Source: Clostridium sp. CAG:628
GTDB taxonomy: Bacteria; Bacillota_I; Bacilli_A; RF39; UBA660
Assembly (NCBI GenBank): GCA_000438415.1
Contig: FR902219.1
Coordinates: 1 to 37,687 of the forward strand
Direction of reading: 5' to 3'
Length of the DNA stretch: 37,687 nucleotides
This document shows, piece after piece, positions 1 through 7,794 of this stretch. A model generated the notes under the pieces. The model searched no databases, had not been told where the DNA came from, and saw only the letters and a program-made list of their open reading frames with translations. Position 1 is the first letter of the stretch; every line of letters begins with the position of its first letter. The position numbers and the translations under genes are program-made.

Positions 1-126
1 TATCCATATAATTTTATTAGTTTTATTATTTAAGTTAGCTAGAAGATAACACTCCTTACTTAGTACTTTATTTTGTACCAAAGAGAAAGAAATATAACTT
101 TTTATATTATTAATTTTATTAGTCAT
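1..126 (-). CDS. Hypothetical protein, N-terminal 42 codons (runs off the window)
   Basis: An open frame starts at ATG 126-124 behind an AGGAGG ribosome-binding site and a good promoter, and stays open to the window edge. The visible N-terminus begins MTNKINNIKSYISFSL and is rich in Asn, Lys and Ile, with no signal peptide or recognisable motif. I cannot assign a function from 42 residues. It is divergent from the gene at 249, sharing a 122-bp intergenic region. Confidence 0.6.
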   Translation of the reverse strand, partial: MTNKINNIKSYISFSLVQNKVLSKECYLLANLNNKTNKIIWI

Positions 127-161
127 ATTATATATCCTCCTTCTACTCTTAAACTAATATA

Positions 162-190
162 AGTATAGCAAAAAAGAATACTCTTTTCAA
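162..190 (-). promoter_or_regulatory. Sigma-A promoter of the leftward gene at the window edge
   Basis: Read on the minus strand: -35 TTGAAA (190-185), 17-bp spacer, -10 TATACT (167-162). It is followed by AGGAGG and the ATG at 126. Confidence 0.65.
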
Positions 191-196
191 GTAAAT

Positions 197-225
197 TTGA
201 TATTTTTTTAATTTTGTAATATAAT
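197..225 (+). promoter_or_regulatory. Sigma-A promoter of the gene at 249
   Basis: -35 TTGATA (197-202), 17-bp spacer, -10 TATAAT (220-225). The start codon is 24 bp further on, behind GGGAGG (236-241). It is arranged back to back with the leftward promoter. Confidence 0.75.
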
Positions 226-248
226 ATAGTGCACAGGGAGGAAATATT

Positions 249-935
249 ATGGATTTTAGAAAAACTAAAGAATATATACCTAGTAAAAAAGAAAATGTAA
301 ATGTTATGGCAAGTGATCCTAACCATGAGTATATGTTTTATGATATTAAAAATGACTTAAATAAAATAACAACTTTTAAAAGTGTACTTATTAATACATT
401 TATTGAAAGTGATTCATTAGAATTTTATAAGTTAATTTGTAATGATAATAATTGGTACTATAAAGAAGGGTTATATGTAAAAGAGAATAACGAATTATTT
501 GAGTTAGCATTAGTTAAAACTAAACTTAGTAAAGAAGAAATAAAATTATTTGTTAAAAACTTTATAAAAGATAATAATTCTAATCATTATAAAATGATAA
601 AAATAAATAATGAAGTACATTATATTTATACACCAAGTACTATTGATAAAAATGGTAAAACATATGTAGTTAAACCAGTTATTGAAATAATTGAGTCACT
701 TTATTCATTAATTATGTTAGTTAATAAAAAATTCGATTTAATAACTAGTATTAAAGATGTTCAAACATTTAAAGATTATTTTGAAGTAAGTGATGTACCT
801 TATGCAGTTAAAAACGAATATTATTTAGAAAATAAACTAATAAGTGGTGAAATTACAGTAGATGATTATAAAAGAATATTAAATAGTTATCAAAACGAAG
901 AAAGAATTGTTAAAGAATTAACAAAAAGGAATTAG
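249..935 (+). CDS. Hypothetical soluble protein, 228 aa
   Basis: A complete gene with its own consensus promoter, an AGGGAGG ribosome-binding site 7 bp before ATG, and a terminator that overlaps its stop. The product is charged and soluble-looking, with no signal peptide or membrane segment. A central stretch (about 100-150) alternates beta-like and Lys/Asn-rich segments, and the C-terminus is helical and charged. I do not recognise a family. It faces ylxM and the two genes overlap by 4 bp at their stops, so it is an independent unit rather than part of the SRP cluster. Codon use matches its neighbours and gives no sign of recent transfer. Confidence 0.8.
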   Translation: MDFRKTKEYIPSKKENVNVMASDPNHEYMFYDIKNDLNKITTFKSVLINTFIESDSLEFYKLICNDNNWYYKEGLYVKENNELFELALVKTKLSKEEIKLFVKNFIKDNNSNHYKMIKINNEVHYIYTPSTIDKNGKTYVVKPVIEIIESLYSLIMLVNKKFDLITSIKDVQTFKDYFEVSDVPYAVKNEYYLENKLISGEITVDDYKRILNSYQNEERIVKELTKRN

Positions 936-959
936 ATTAAATTTTCTAATTCCTTTTTT
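923..959. terminator. Bidirectional terminator shared by the gene at 249 and ylxM
   Basis: A perfect stem (AAAAAGGAATTAG at 923-935 with its complement at 946-958) has a 10-nt loop. There is a T-run on the right and an A-run on the left, so it works in both directions. Both stop codons (TAG 933-935 on plus, TAA 934-932 on minus) lie inside the left arm. Confidence 0.85.
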
Positions 960-1225
960 GTTTCTTTGTCAGTAGTATTTTTACTTATTTCTTTAATTTT
1001 ATTATATAAAGTATTTATTTTTAAAGTACTCTCTAAATCATTTAATTTATTTTCTATTTGTTTTAATGTTTTACCTACAAATGCTTTAGAAACTAACATA
1101 TTTTCACTTATTTCACTAAGGGATAAATCTTCAAAATAATAATACTTAAAATAATCTTGTTGTTTCTTTGTTAATAAGTCTTTATATATTAAATATATAT
1201 TAATTAATTCTTCTCTATTATTCAT
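932..1225 (-). CDS. ylxM: YlxM/UPF0122 family putative DNA-binding protein
   Basis: A 97-aa helical protein with a sigma-70 region 4-like helix-turn-helix (about residues 18-60, containing LTKKQQDYFKYYYFEDLSLS and SEISENMLVSKAFVGKTL). This is the hallmark of the YlxM family, which sits in signal-recognition-particle operons; its exact role is not settled. ATG 1225 overlaps the Nudix TGA (ATGA), so translation is probably coupled. It is the last gene of ftsY-Nudix-ylxM. The usual partner gene ffh does not follow here, because the terminator comes first. The C-terminal 35 residues form a charged helix. Confidence 0.85.
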   Translation of the reverse strand: MNNREELINIYLIYKDLLTKKQQDYFKYYYFEDLSLSEISENMLVSKAFVGKTLKQIENKLNDLESTLKINTLYNKIKEISKNTTDKETKKELENLI

Positions 1226-1746
1226 TTTATCATATCCTTATATAAGAAGAAACTTATTAATGTTTTAGGGTCTGTTACCACTCTTTTTTTAATAAGATAT
1301 TCTATTTCATCTAAAGTATAAAACTTAACTTCTTCTACATCATCTTCTTCATGAGGAAGTGTATCCATTGTTTTTACATGTATTAAGAATATATGCATTT
1401 CTCCATCAGACATATTTTCAATTATTTTATAAGATAAAACAGGTTCATCAGATATATCTATTATATTTTCTTTAGATATACCACATTCTTCATCTAATTC
1501 TTCAATTATTATTTCTTTTGGAGAAATACCTTTATCTAAAGTACCGGCAGGCACTTCTAAAGTTTTAACTCCTATAATAGGTCTATACTGAGTAACTAAG
1601 GCCATCTTTCCTTCTTCATTAATAACTATTCCAGCAGAAGCACCTCTTAATTGTACTTTAGTAAACTTTTCTATTTTCCCATTATTATTTTTTGTTACAT
1701 CATATATTTTAACATACCCATCATAAATTAATTCTTCTTTTTCCAC
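1222..1746 (-). CDS. Nudix hydrolase, ADP-ribose pyrophosphatase-like
   Basis: A 174-aa Nudix protein of the ADP-ribose/nucleoside-diphosphate-sugar pyrophosphatase type, expected to cleave ADP-ribose to AMP and ribose 5-phosphate. The Nudix box runs from GTLDKG to EELDEECGI (about 68-90), preceded by the family's typical LEVPAG. It is not canonical: the first Glu (G-x5-E) is Ile and the Arg of REUxEE is Glu, while the metal-binding EExxEE run is kept. I chose GTG 1746, which overlaps the ftsY stop (TAGTG) and lies 8 nt after AAGGAG. An upstream in-frame GTG at 1755 lies inside that ribosome-binding site. It is the middle gene of the ftsY cluster, and the link to SRP function is unclear. Confidence 0.85.
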   Translation of the reverse strand: MEKEELIYDGYVKIYDVTKNNNGKIEKFTKVQLRGASAGIVINEEGKMALVTQYRPIIGVKTLEVPAGTLDKGISPKEIIIEELDEECGISKENIIDISDEPVLSYKIIENMSDGEMHIFLIHVKTMDTLPHEEDDVEEVKFYTLDEIEYLIKKRVVTDPKTLISFFLYKDMIK

Positions 1747-2717
1747 TACTTCCACTCCTTAAATAATCCATATATATAGTTTTCAATATCAAATGGAATT
1801 AAATCTGTTTCTTTTTCACCAAAACCTACATATTTTACTGGTATACCAACCACATCTTTAATTGAAAGAACAATGCCTCCTTTTGCAGTACCATCTAATT
1901 TAGTAAGTATTATACCAGTTATATCACATATACTTTTAAAATTAACTGCTTGACTAATACCATTTTGTCCAGTAGATGCATCTATTACTAAAAGTGTTTC
2001 ATCTATTTTTCTTTCAGTTACTTTTTCAGTAACTCTTTTTATTTTATCTAACTCTTTCATAAGATTATCTTTATTTTGAAGTCTACCAGCAGTATCAATT
2101 AATGCAACATCAGCACTTATTTCTTTTGCTTTAGATAAGCCATCAAACACTACACTTGCTGGGTCAGTTTCATCACTTCCATAAAAGTCTACTCCAATTC
2201 TACTAGCCCATTCATTTAACTGACTAACTGCACCTGCTCTATAAGTGTCTGCTCCTATAAGTATTACTTTCTTTCCATCTTTTTTCATAACACTTGCTAA
2301 TTTAGCAATACTTGTAGTTTTACCTACCCCATTAACACCAATAAACAAAATTGTAGTTAATCCATCTTTATTATAATTAATTTTACTAGTTAATTGTTCC
2401 CCATTTACATAAATCATAAATAATTCATCAACTATTACTTCTTTTAAATATTCAAAGTCTATAATATTTTCTTCTTTAACTCTTTTTCTTAACTTATCCA
2501 TAAATTTAAAAGTAGTTTTAGTACCCAAGTCAGCCATTATTAAAATTTCTTCTAATTCTTCATAAAATTTTTCATCTATTTTAGTATATTTTATACCTAA
2601 TAAATTAAGTTTATTTACAAAATCTTCTCTTGTTTTAGTTAATCCTTCTTCATATTTATTTAAACTCTCTTTTGGTTCACTTTTTATTAAATTTTTTATT
2701 TTATCAAATATTCCCAT
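1746..2717 (-). CDS. ftsY: Signal recognition particle receptor FtsY
   Basis: The SRP receptor GTPase that docks ribosome-SRP complexes at the membrane and SecYEG. It has an N domain (about 20-100) and a G domain with G1 GVNGVGKT (127-134), DTYRAGA (157-163), G3 DTAGR (208-212), G4 TKLDG (272-276) and the closing VGFGEKETDLIPFD. At 323 aa it has almost none of the acidic A domain found in longer FtsY proteins, as is common in Gram-positives. It starts with ATG behind GGAGGG and an extended -10 promoter. It is first in the operon with Nudix and ylxM and divergent from rnjA. Confidence 0.97.
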   Translation of the reverse strand: MGIFDKIKNLIKSEPKESLNKYEEGLTKTREDFVNKLNLLGIKYTKIDEKFYEELEEILIMADLGTKTTFKFMDKLRKRVKEENIIDFEYLKEVIVDELFMIYVNGEQLTSKINYNKDGLTTILFIGVNGVGKTTSIAKLASVMKKDGKKVILIGADTYRAGAVSQLNEWASRIGVDFYGSDETDPASVVFDGLSKAKEISADVALIDTAGRLQNKDNLMKELDKIKRVTEKVTERKIDETLLVIDASTGQNGISQAVNFKSICDITGIILTKLDGTAKGGIVLSIKDVVGIPVKYVGFGEKETDLIPFDIENYIYGLFKEWK

Positions 2718-2735
2718 ATTTAACCCTCCTTTATG

Positions 2736-2744
2736 ATTATATCA
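2736..2744 (-). promoter_or_regulatory. Extended -10 promoter of the ftsY operon
   Basis: On the minus strand TGATATAAT (2744-2736) is an extended -10 without a convincing -35. The same 9-mer recurs before the genes at 22399 and 24369. Confidence 0.5.
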
Positions 2745-2762
2745 TGAGATTATCTCTAATGC

Positions 2763-2791
2763 TAGACAAATTGACTTTTTTGTAGTATAAT
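2763..2791 (+). promoter_or_regulatory. Promoter of the RNase J gene
   Basis: -35 TAGACA (2763-2768), 17-bp spacer, -10 TATAAT (2786-2791). A better-looking TTGACT at 2771 is only 9 bp from the -10 and cannot pair with it. Confidence 0.6.
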
Positions 2792-2837
2792 AAATGTTAC
2801 TTATATTTCATTTAAGAAATAAATTGGAGGAATGATT

Positions 2838-4505
2838 ATGAAAACACAAGAATGTGAGACTTTTGTGTTCGCTTTAGGCGGACTTGGAGAAGTCGGTAAA
2901 AATATGTATGCAATTATGCATGATGATGAAATTATAGTAATTGATGCAGGTGTTATGTTTCCTGAAGATAATTTACCAGGAATAGATTATGTACTTGCTG
3001 ATTATACATTTTTAAAAGAAAATGAAAGTAAAGTTAAGGCTCTACTTATTACACATGGACATGAAGACCATATTGGAGGTATACCTTATTTACTTAATCA
3101 TGTTAATATTCCAGTTATATATGCACCTAAGGTTGCAGCTGAATTAATCAGGAATAAACTTGCTGATAAAAATGTTAATTTTAGTAATATTATTATATTT
3201 GATGAAAGTACTAAACCAAAATTCAAAAATTATGAAATTGAATTTTTTAGAACTACACACTCAATTCCAGATAGTTATGGAATAAGTATAATGACACCTA
3301 ATGGTAGAATTGTTACAACTGGAGACTTTAAATTTGATTTAACACCTATTGGTCCAATGGCTAATTTAAGTAAAATGGCGCATCTTGGAGATGAAGGAGT
3401 TAAATTATTATTAAGTGATAGTACTAATGCTCTTATACCTGGATTTTCTACAAGTGAAAGTGATGTTGATGAAGCACTTAGTGATATCTTTAGAAGTTGT
3501 AAAGGAAGAATTATCTTAGCAACATTTGCATCTAATATTTATAGACTTGTTCATATTATTGATACTTGTCAAAAGAATAATAGAAAAGTTGCAGTATTTG
3601 GAAGAAGTATGGTTAATAGTATAGAAATTGCTAAAAGTTGTGGTTTAATTAAAGATAAAAATATTTTTATTACAAGTGATGAAGCAAATAAAAGTAAACC
3701 TGAAAATGTTTGTTTATTATGTACAGGTAGCCAGGGAGAACCTCTTGCAGCACTTTCTAGAATAGCAAATGGTGTTGATAACAATATTAAGTTAATGCCT
3801 GATGATACAGTAATATTTTCAAGTAGTGCAATTCCCGGAAATGCAATGAGTATCAATAGAGTTATTAATAAACTTTATTTAAAAGGCGCTACTGTATATA
3901 CTACTAGTGATGATGCTAATGTTCATACAAGTGGACATGCTAAGCAAGATGAATTAAAATTACTTTTTAGATTATTTAAGCCTGAGTATTTTATGCCAGT
4001 TCATGGTGAATATAGAATGCTTAAAAGTGCTGTTGATTTAGCAAGCGAATGTGGAATTGATAAAGATCATTCATTTATTTGTAGAAATGGTGATATGATT
4101 GCAATTAGTAAAAATGGTATTAGAAGAGCAAAATCTATACCAATTAATGATATTTATGTTGACGGTAAAAGAATTGGTGATATTGGTTCATCTATTATTA
4201 GAGATAGAAAGATAATGAGTACAGATGGGGTTCTTATTATAATATTAAATATTGATACTACTAAAAATCAACTAGTAATAGATCCTAATGTTACAACTAG
4301 AGGATTCGTTGTAGTAAATGATAATCAAGAATTATTAAGTAATATTCAAAATAAAGTAAGAAGCATTGTTAATAGTGAGATATCTAAACCAAATTATTCA
4401 TTAACAGACTTAAAAAATAGAGTTATACTAGATTTAAATACTTATATTATTGAATCAACTGGAAGAAGACCTCTTATTATGCCAATGATTTTTGAAATAA
4501 AATAG
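2838..4505 (+). CDS. rnjA: Ribonuclease J
   Basis: A metallo-beta-lactamase/beta-CASP RNase with 5'-3' exo- and endonuclease activity, central to mRNA turnover and rRNA maturation. The visible signature is GGLGEVGKNMYAI near the N-terminus, then the zinc-binding motif HGHEDHIGG (about 72-80), TTGDFKFD, and the beta-CASP signatures SDSTN and HTSGHA with PVHGEYR. The C-terminal domain (about 450-555) is complete. Length 555 aa is normal. I place the start at ATG 2838, 7 nt after GGAGG; an in-frame ATG at 2832 is only 1 nt from that site. J1 versus J2 cannot be decided from sequence, so the symbol is provisional. Confidence 0.95.
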   Translation: MKTQECETFVFALGGLGEVGKNMYAIMHDDEIIVIDAGVMFPEDNLPGIDYVLADYTFLKENESKVKALLITHGHEDHIGGIPYLLNHVNIPVIYAPKVAAELIRNKLADKNVNFSNIIIFDESTKPKFKNYEIEFFRTTHSIPDSYGISIMTPNGRIVTTGDFKFDLTPIGPMANLSKMAHLGDEGVKLLLSDSTNALIPGFSTSESDVDEALSDIFRSCKGRIILATFASNIYRLVHIIDTCQKNNRKVAVFGRSMVNSIEIAKSCGLIKDKNIFITSDEANKSKPENVCLLCTGSQGEPLAALSRIANGVDNNIKLMPDDTVIFSSSAIPGNAMSINRVINKLYLKGATVYTTSDDANVHTSGHAKQDELKLLFRLFKPEYFMPVHGEYRMLKSAVDLASECGIDKDHSFICRNGDMIAISKNGIRRAKSIPINDIYVDGKRIGDIGSSIIRDRKIMSTDGVLIIILNIDTTKNQLVIDPNVTTRGFVVVNDNQELLSNIQNKVRSIVNSEISKPNYSLTDLKNRVILDLNTYIIESTGRRPLIMPMIFEIK

Positions 4506-4534
4506 CCACTATAATTAAATAGTGACTTTTTTTT
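4505..4534. terminator. Terminator behind the RNase J gene
   Basis: Stem CACTAT (4507-4512)/ATAGTG (4519-4524) with outer partial pairing, followed by an 8-T run. It begins at the rnjA stop. In reverse it could also serve the convergent PHP gene. Confidence 0.75.
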
Positions 4535-5999
4535 ATAATTTTATTAGCATATAAGCTATTCCAACACCTACTCCCATTATAAAAGATAGAATTATAAAAA
4601 GAGTAAATAAGTTTATAAATCCATTATTCCAAGATAAATTATTATCTTGTTTATCACTTTCAAACATTGGATTTGTTTTTATTAATTTAGAAGAATTACT
4701 TTTTCCATCTAAATCACTTTCTTTATGAGATAATTCATTAATTAATACATTTTTTGTACTTTCATCTTTTGTAGTTTGTATTTCAATTAATTTTAATACT
4801 ATATCAGTTAATTCAGTTTTATTACTAGCACCCATTTCTAATGCATAATTAATATTTTCTATTATATGATTAATCAGGTTAGTTAAGTTTCCAATTGTAG
4901 AATTAGTGTTTTTTAAGTTTTCTTTTATTCTTTGTAAATGAAATGATTTTTCAAAAGCATCTTTATTTGAATTATTTAACTCTTCTATCCTTCTAAATTC
5001 TTTTTCATCTAAAAGTGTTCCTTCTTTAGTTATTTCATCTATATATGACTTTAGACTAGTTGTTAAATAATATGAAACTTCATTTTTGTTATCAAATGAT
5101 GGCATTTTTTCAAGTATCTTATTTAGAAGACTACTAGCATACATTGTATATATTGTTTTTTGTTTTCCACTTCTTAGTTTCCTTACTATATCTAATCTTT
5201 GAGTTAATATTCTATTTACAATTGGATTATAATCACTCTTAACTAAATTCAAAGAAATACCTAAATTTTCTAAAGTTTCTATTTGTTTTTTTCTAAAATT
5301 ATTCATATCTTTAGGATTATGAACATCCATTCCTAATATTATTTTTACTTTATTTTTTGATGCAATTTGATAAAACTTTTTTATTAATGTATTATCCTCA
5401 TATTTATTAACATTAAGTTCAATAGGTATATTCCATTCTCTTGCTTTAGAAGTTATTATTTCACTTGCTTTTATAACGTTTTCATCAAACACTTTAACTT
5501 TTTCTTCACTAGTCAAAGTATTTCTTACATTAATGAAAACACATGGATCAACAACTATGTCAAATAGTCCTGTATCTAATGCATCACTTATAGTACTTGC
5601 ATATTCTAAAGGGTATGACTCATTGTCTAACTTTGACACACCCTTTACAAAATGTTGACTAAGTGTCATATATTCTACCCTGCTTCTAAGTTCACTTAAA
5701 AAATGTTCTTTATCTTTATCATATTCAGATTCTAAACCTATGAGTATTGTTATATCAGGGTTTTCTTTTTTTAACTTAGATATTTTTTCTATATATAAAG
5801 GAAATTCTTCTAACATCATTCTATCAAATGTATTAGAAAATTCTATATTTGAAAATGGAGCATGTTCTGAAAACCCAATTGTTCTTATACCATTAATTCT
5901 AGCATAATAAATATAATCTTCATCATTATATAAGCCAGCATGACCACATCTTTTGGTATGAGTATGGTAATTAAAATTTTGATATATATCGTGCTCCAT
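4533..5999 (-). CDS. PHP-domain phosphoesterase with C-terminal helical region and membrane tail
   Basis: The N-terminal 265 or so residues are a PHP-superfamily domain of the histidinol-phosphatase (HisK) type. Metal ligands are visible: HTH (12-14), H20, SEHAPF (E45/H46), GLESEYD (E90), SQHFVKG (H116) and GMDVHNP near 245. HisK enzymes hydrolyse histidinol phosphate and are about 270 aa. This protein continues to 488 aa with a charged helical segment (about 270-440) and one hydrophobic helix (about 461-486) ending in LIKL, so it looks tail-anchored with the catalytic domain in the cytoplasm. No his genes are nearby, so a histidine-biosynthetic role is doubtful; another phosphoester is possible. 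It has its own promoter and is a single-gene unit. Confidence 0.8.
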   Translation of the reverse strand: MEHDIYQNFNYHTHTKRCGHAGLYNDEDYIYYARINGIRTIGFSEHAPFSNIEFSNTFDRMMLEEFPLYIEKISKLKKENPDITILIGLESEYDKDKEHFLSELRSRVEYMTLSQHFVKGVSKLDNESYPLEYASTISDALDTGLFDIVVDPCVFINVRNTLTSEEKVKVFDENVIKASEIITSKAREWNIPIELNVNKYEDNTLIKKFYQIASKNKVKIILGMDVHNPKDMNNFRKKQIETLENLGISLNLVKSDYNPIVNRILTQRLDIVRKLRSGKQKTIYTMYASSLLNKILEKMPSFDNKNEVSYYLTTSLKSYIDEITKEGTLLDEKEFRRIEELNNSNKDAFEKSFHLQRIKENLKNTNSTIGNLTNLINHIIENINYALEMGASNKTELTDIVLKLIEIQTTKDESTKNVLINELSHKESDLDGKSNSSKLIKTNPMFESDKQDNNLSWNNGFINLFTLFIILSFIMGVGVGIAYMLIKL

Positions 6000-6016
6000 A
6001 AAACTTATTCCTTTCT

Positions 6017-6044
6017 ATAATATTTTCTATCTTAATTTTATCAA
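6017..6044 (-). promoter_or_regulatory. Promoter of the PHP gene
   Basis: Minus strand: -35 TTGATA (6044-6039), 16-bp spacer, -10 TATTAT (6022-6017). Confidence 0.6.
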
Positions 6045-6082
6045 AAATAAGTGTAAAAGTCATTACTTTATTTTAAAATATT

Positions 6083-6108
6083 TAAAAAGTAGAGAATACT
6101 CTCTACTT
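6083..6108 (-). terminator. Terminator of rny
   Basis: A 9-bp perfect stem (AAGTAGAGA at 6087-6095 against 6100-6108) with a 4-nt loop, followed on the minus strand by TTT. The rny stop codon (6105-6103) is inside the stem. Confidence 0.8.
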
Positions 6109-7656
6109 AGCAATTTCTTCTGCTCTTGTTTCACGAATTACAACCACTCTTATCGTTCCAGGATATTGCATTTCTTCTTCTACTCTGTCTTTAATATTTC
6201 TTGCAATTTTATAACTTTCTAAATCATCAACTTCTTCTGGTCTTACAATTACGCGTAGTTCACGTCCTGCTTGCATTGCAAAAGTTTTTTCTACTCCTGG
6301 TATTGAATTACCAATTTCTTCTAATTTTTCAAGACGTTTTACATAATTTTCTAATGAATCATTTCTAGCCCCTGGACGAGCAGCAGAAAGTGTATCTGCT
6401 ATAGCAACTAATTCACTAATGACATAAGCTGGTTTTTTATCCCCATGATGACTTTCAATAGCATTTATTACAACATCTGATTCACCATATTTTTTTGCAA
6501 ATTCACTACCTAATTCTACATGAGAACCTTCAACTTCAAAATCAATAGCCTTTCCTATATCATGTAAAAGTCCTGCACGTTTAGCTAGTGCAACATTTTC
6601 ACCTAATTCACTTGCTAATAATCCAGCTAAATTTGCCACTTCAACAGAGTGTTGCAAAGCATTTTGTCCATAACTTGTTCTAAAATATAGTTTACCAATT
6701 AATTCGACTAATTCTGGATTTACTCTTGTAATACTAAGTCCAAATAATGCTTCTTCTCCCTTTTCTCTAATAGTTGTTTTAAAGTCTTCACAAACTTTAT
6801 CGTATATTTCTTCAATTCTTGCTGGGTGTATTCTTCCATCTTTTATAAGTGTTTCAATTGTTACCTTAGCAATTTCTCTTCTTAAAGGATCAAAACTAGA
6901 TAAAACTATTACTTCAGGAGTATCATCTATTATTAAATCAACACCTGTAATTGCCTCAATAGTTCTAATATTTCTTCCTTCACGTCCTATAATTCTACCT
7001 TTCATTTCGTCATTAGGTAAAGTTACAGTACTTACTGTTTGTTCATTTGCAACATCAGTTGCATATTTTTGCATACTACTTACAAGATATTCTTTTGCTT
7101 TTTTATCTGCTTCTAATTTAGCATCATTTTCTCTTTCTCTTAAGTATATTGCAATTTCTTTAGACATATCGTCTTCTACCTTTTTCATTACTAGATTTCT
7201 TGCTTTCTCTTTACTAAATCCAGATATTCTTTCTAGTAATTCAATTTGTTCTTTCAATATAGACTCCATTTTTGCGTCTTTTTCTTGAATTTCCTTTTGT
7301 TTAGCTAATAAATCTTTATCTCTTAAATCTAAATTTTTTTCTCTTTCTTGTAAAAGTTCATCACGTTTGTTTAAACTATTTTCCCTTGTTTCAACAAGTG
7401 CTTTTAAGTCTTGTATTTCTTTTTTCTTTTCTTTAATTTCTAAATCTGTGTCTTGTTTTAGTTTATAACTTTCTTCTTTTAGTTCAATTAATTTATCTCT
7501 CTTAAGTTTTTCAGCTTCTTTAGTAGCCTTTTCAATTAATTTATCAGCTTCTTTGCCAGAGTTTAATATTCTTAATTTATTCATTAAAAGTATTAATAAT
7601 GCTCCCAAAAATAATCCAACTATTATTAGCAAAATGGAGTAACCAATATTTTCCAT
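6103..7656 (-). CDS. rny: Ribonuclease Y
   Basis: The membrane-anchored endoribonuclease that starts decay of many mRNAs in Bacillota. Domains in order: N-terminal membrane helix (about 3-25), long charged coiled coil (about 30-200), KH domain with GRIIGREGRNIRTIE and the HD domain with LLHDIGKA, whose His/Asp bind the metal. I start at ATG 7656. An in-frame ATG at 7668 exists, but the ribosome-binding site GGAGGAA begins inside that codon's context and is correctly spaced for 7656. Length 517 aa is normal. Its leader contains a 7-bp hairpin (7689-7706). It is next to recA but separately transcribed. Confidence 0.97.
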   Translation of the reverse strand: MENIGYSILLIIVGLFLGALLILLMNKLRILNSGKEADKLIEKATKEAEKLKRDKLIELKEESYKLKQDTDLEIKEKKKEIQDLKALVETRENSLNKRDELLQEREKNLDLRDKDLLAKQKEIQEKDAKMESILKEQIELLERISGFSKEKARNLVMKKVEDDMSKEIAIYLRERENDAKLEADKKAKEYLVSSMQKYATDVANEQTVSTVTLPNDEMKGRIIGREGRNIRTIEAITGVDLIIDDTPEVIVLSSFDPLRREIAKVTIETLIKDGRIHPARIEEIYDKVCEDFKTTIREKGEEALFGLSITRVNPELVELIGKLYFRTSYGQNALQHSVEVANLAGLLASELGENVALAKRAGLLHDIGKAIDFEVEGSHVELGSEFAKKYGESDVVINAIESHHGDKKPAYVISELVAIADTLSAARPGARNDSLENYVKRLEKLEEIGNSIPGVEKTFAMQAGRELRVIVRPEEVDDLESYKIARNIKDRVEEEMQYPGTIRVVVIRETRAEEIAK

Positions 7657-7713
7657 AATTTCCTCCATTACTATATATTTTCAGATTTGAAGTATTTTTA
7701 TACTTCTAATTCT

Positions 7714-7742
7714 ATTTTAAAGTTATTTTTAAGTATTGTCAA
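7714..7742 (-). promoter_or_regulatory. Promoter of rny
   Basis: Minus strand: -35 TTGACA (7742-7737), 17-bp spacer, -10 TAAAAT (7719-7714). The leader then carries a GAAGTAT/ATACTTC hairpin (7689-7706) with an all-A/T loop, too far from any T-run to be an obvious terminator. Confidence 0.7.
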
Positions 7743-7772
7743 TTAAATTTTTCTTTTTTCACCAAATTAAAA

Positions 7773-7794
7773 GAAGAAAAGTCTATTTTTCCTC
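7773..7794 (-). terminator. Terminator of recA
   Basis: An 8-bp stem including one G-U pair (7773-7780 with 7787-7794) has a 6-nt loop holding part of the recA TAG, and is followed on the minus strand by TTTTAATTT. Confidence 0.6.

Noticed and set aside
2771..2776. TTGACT as -35 of rnjA
   Set aside because: Only 9 bp separate it from the TATAAT, too close for sigma-A; TAGACA at 2763 has the right 17-bp spacing.
7689..7706. Hairpin in the rny leader as attenuator or riboswitch
   Set aside because: Only 7 bp with no adjacent T-run and no conserved riboswitch core.
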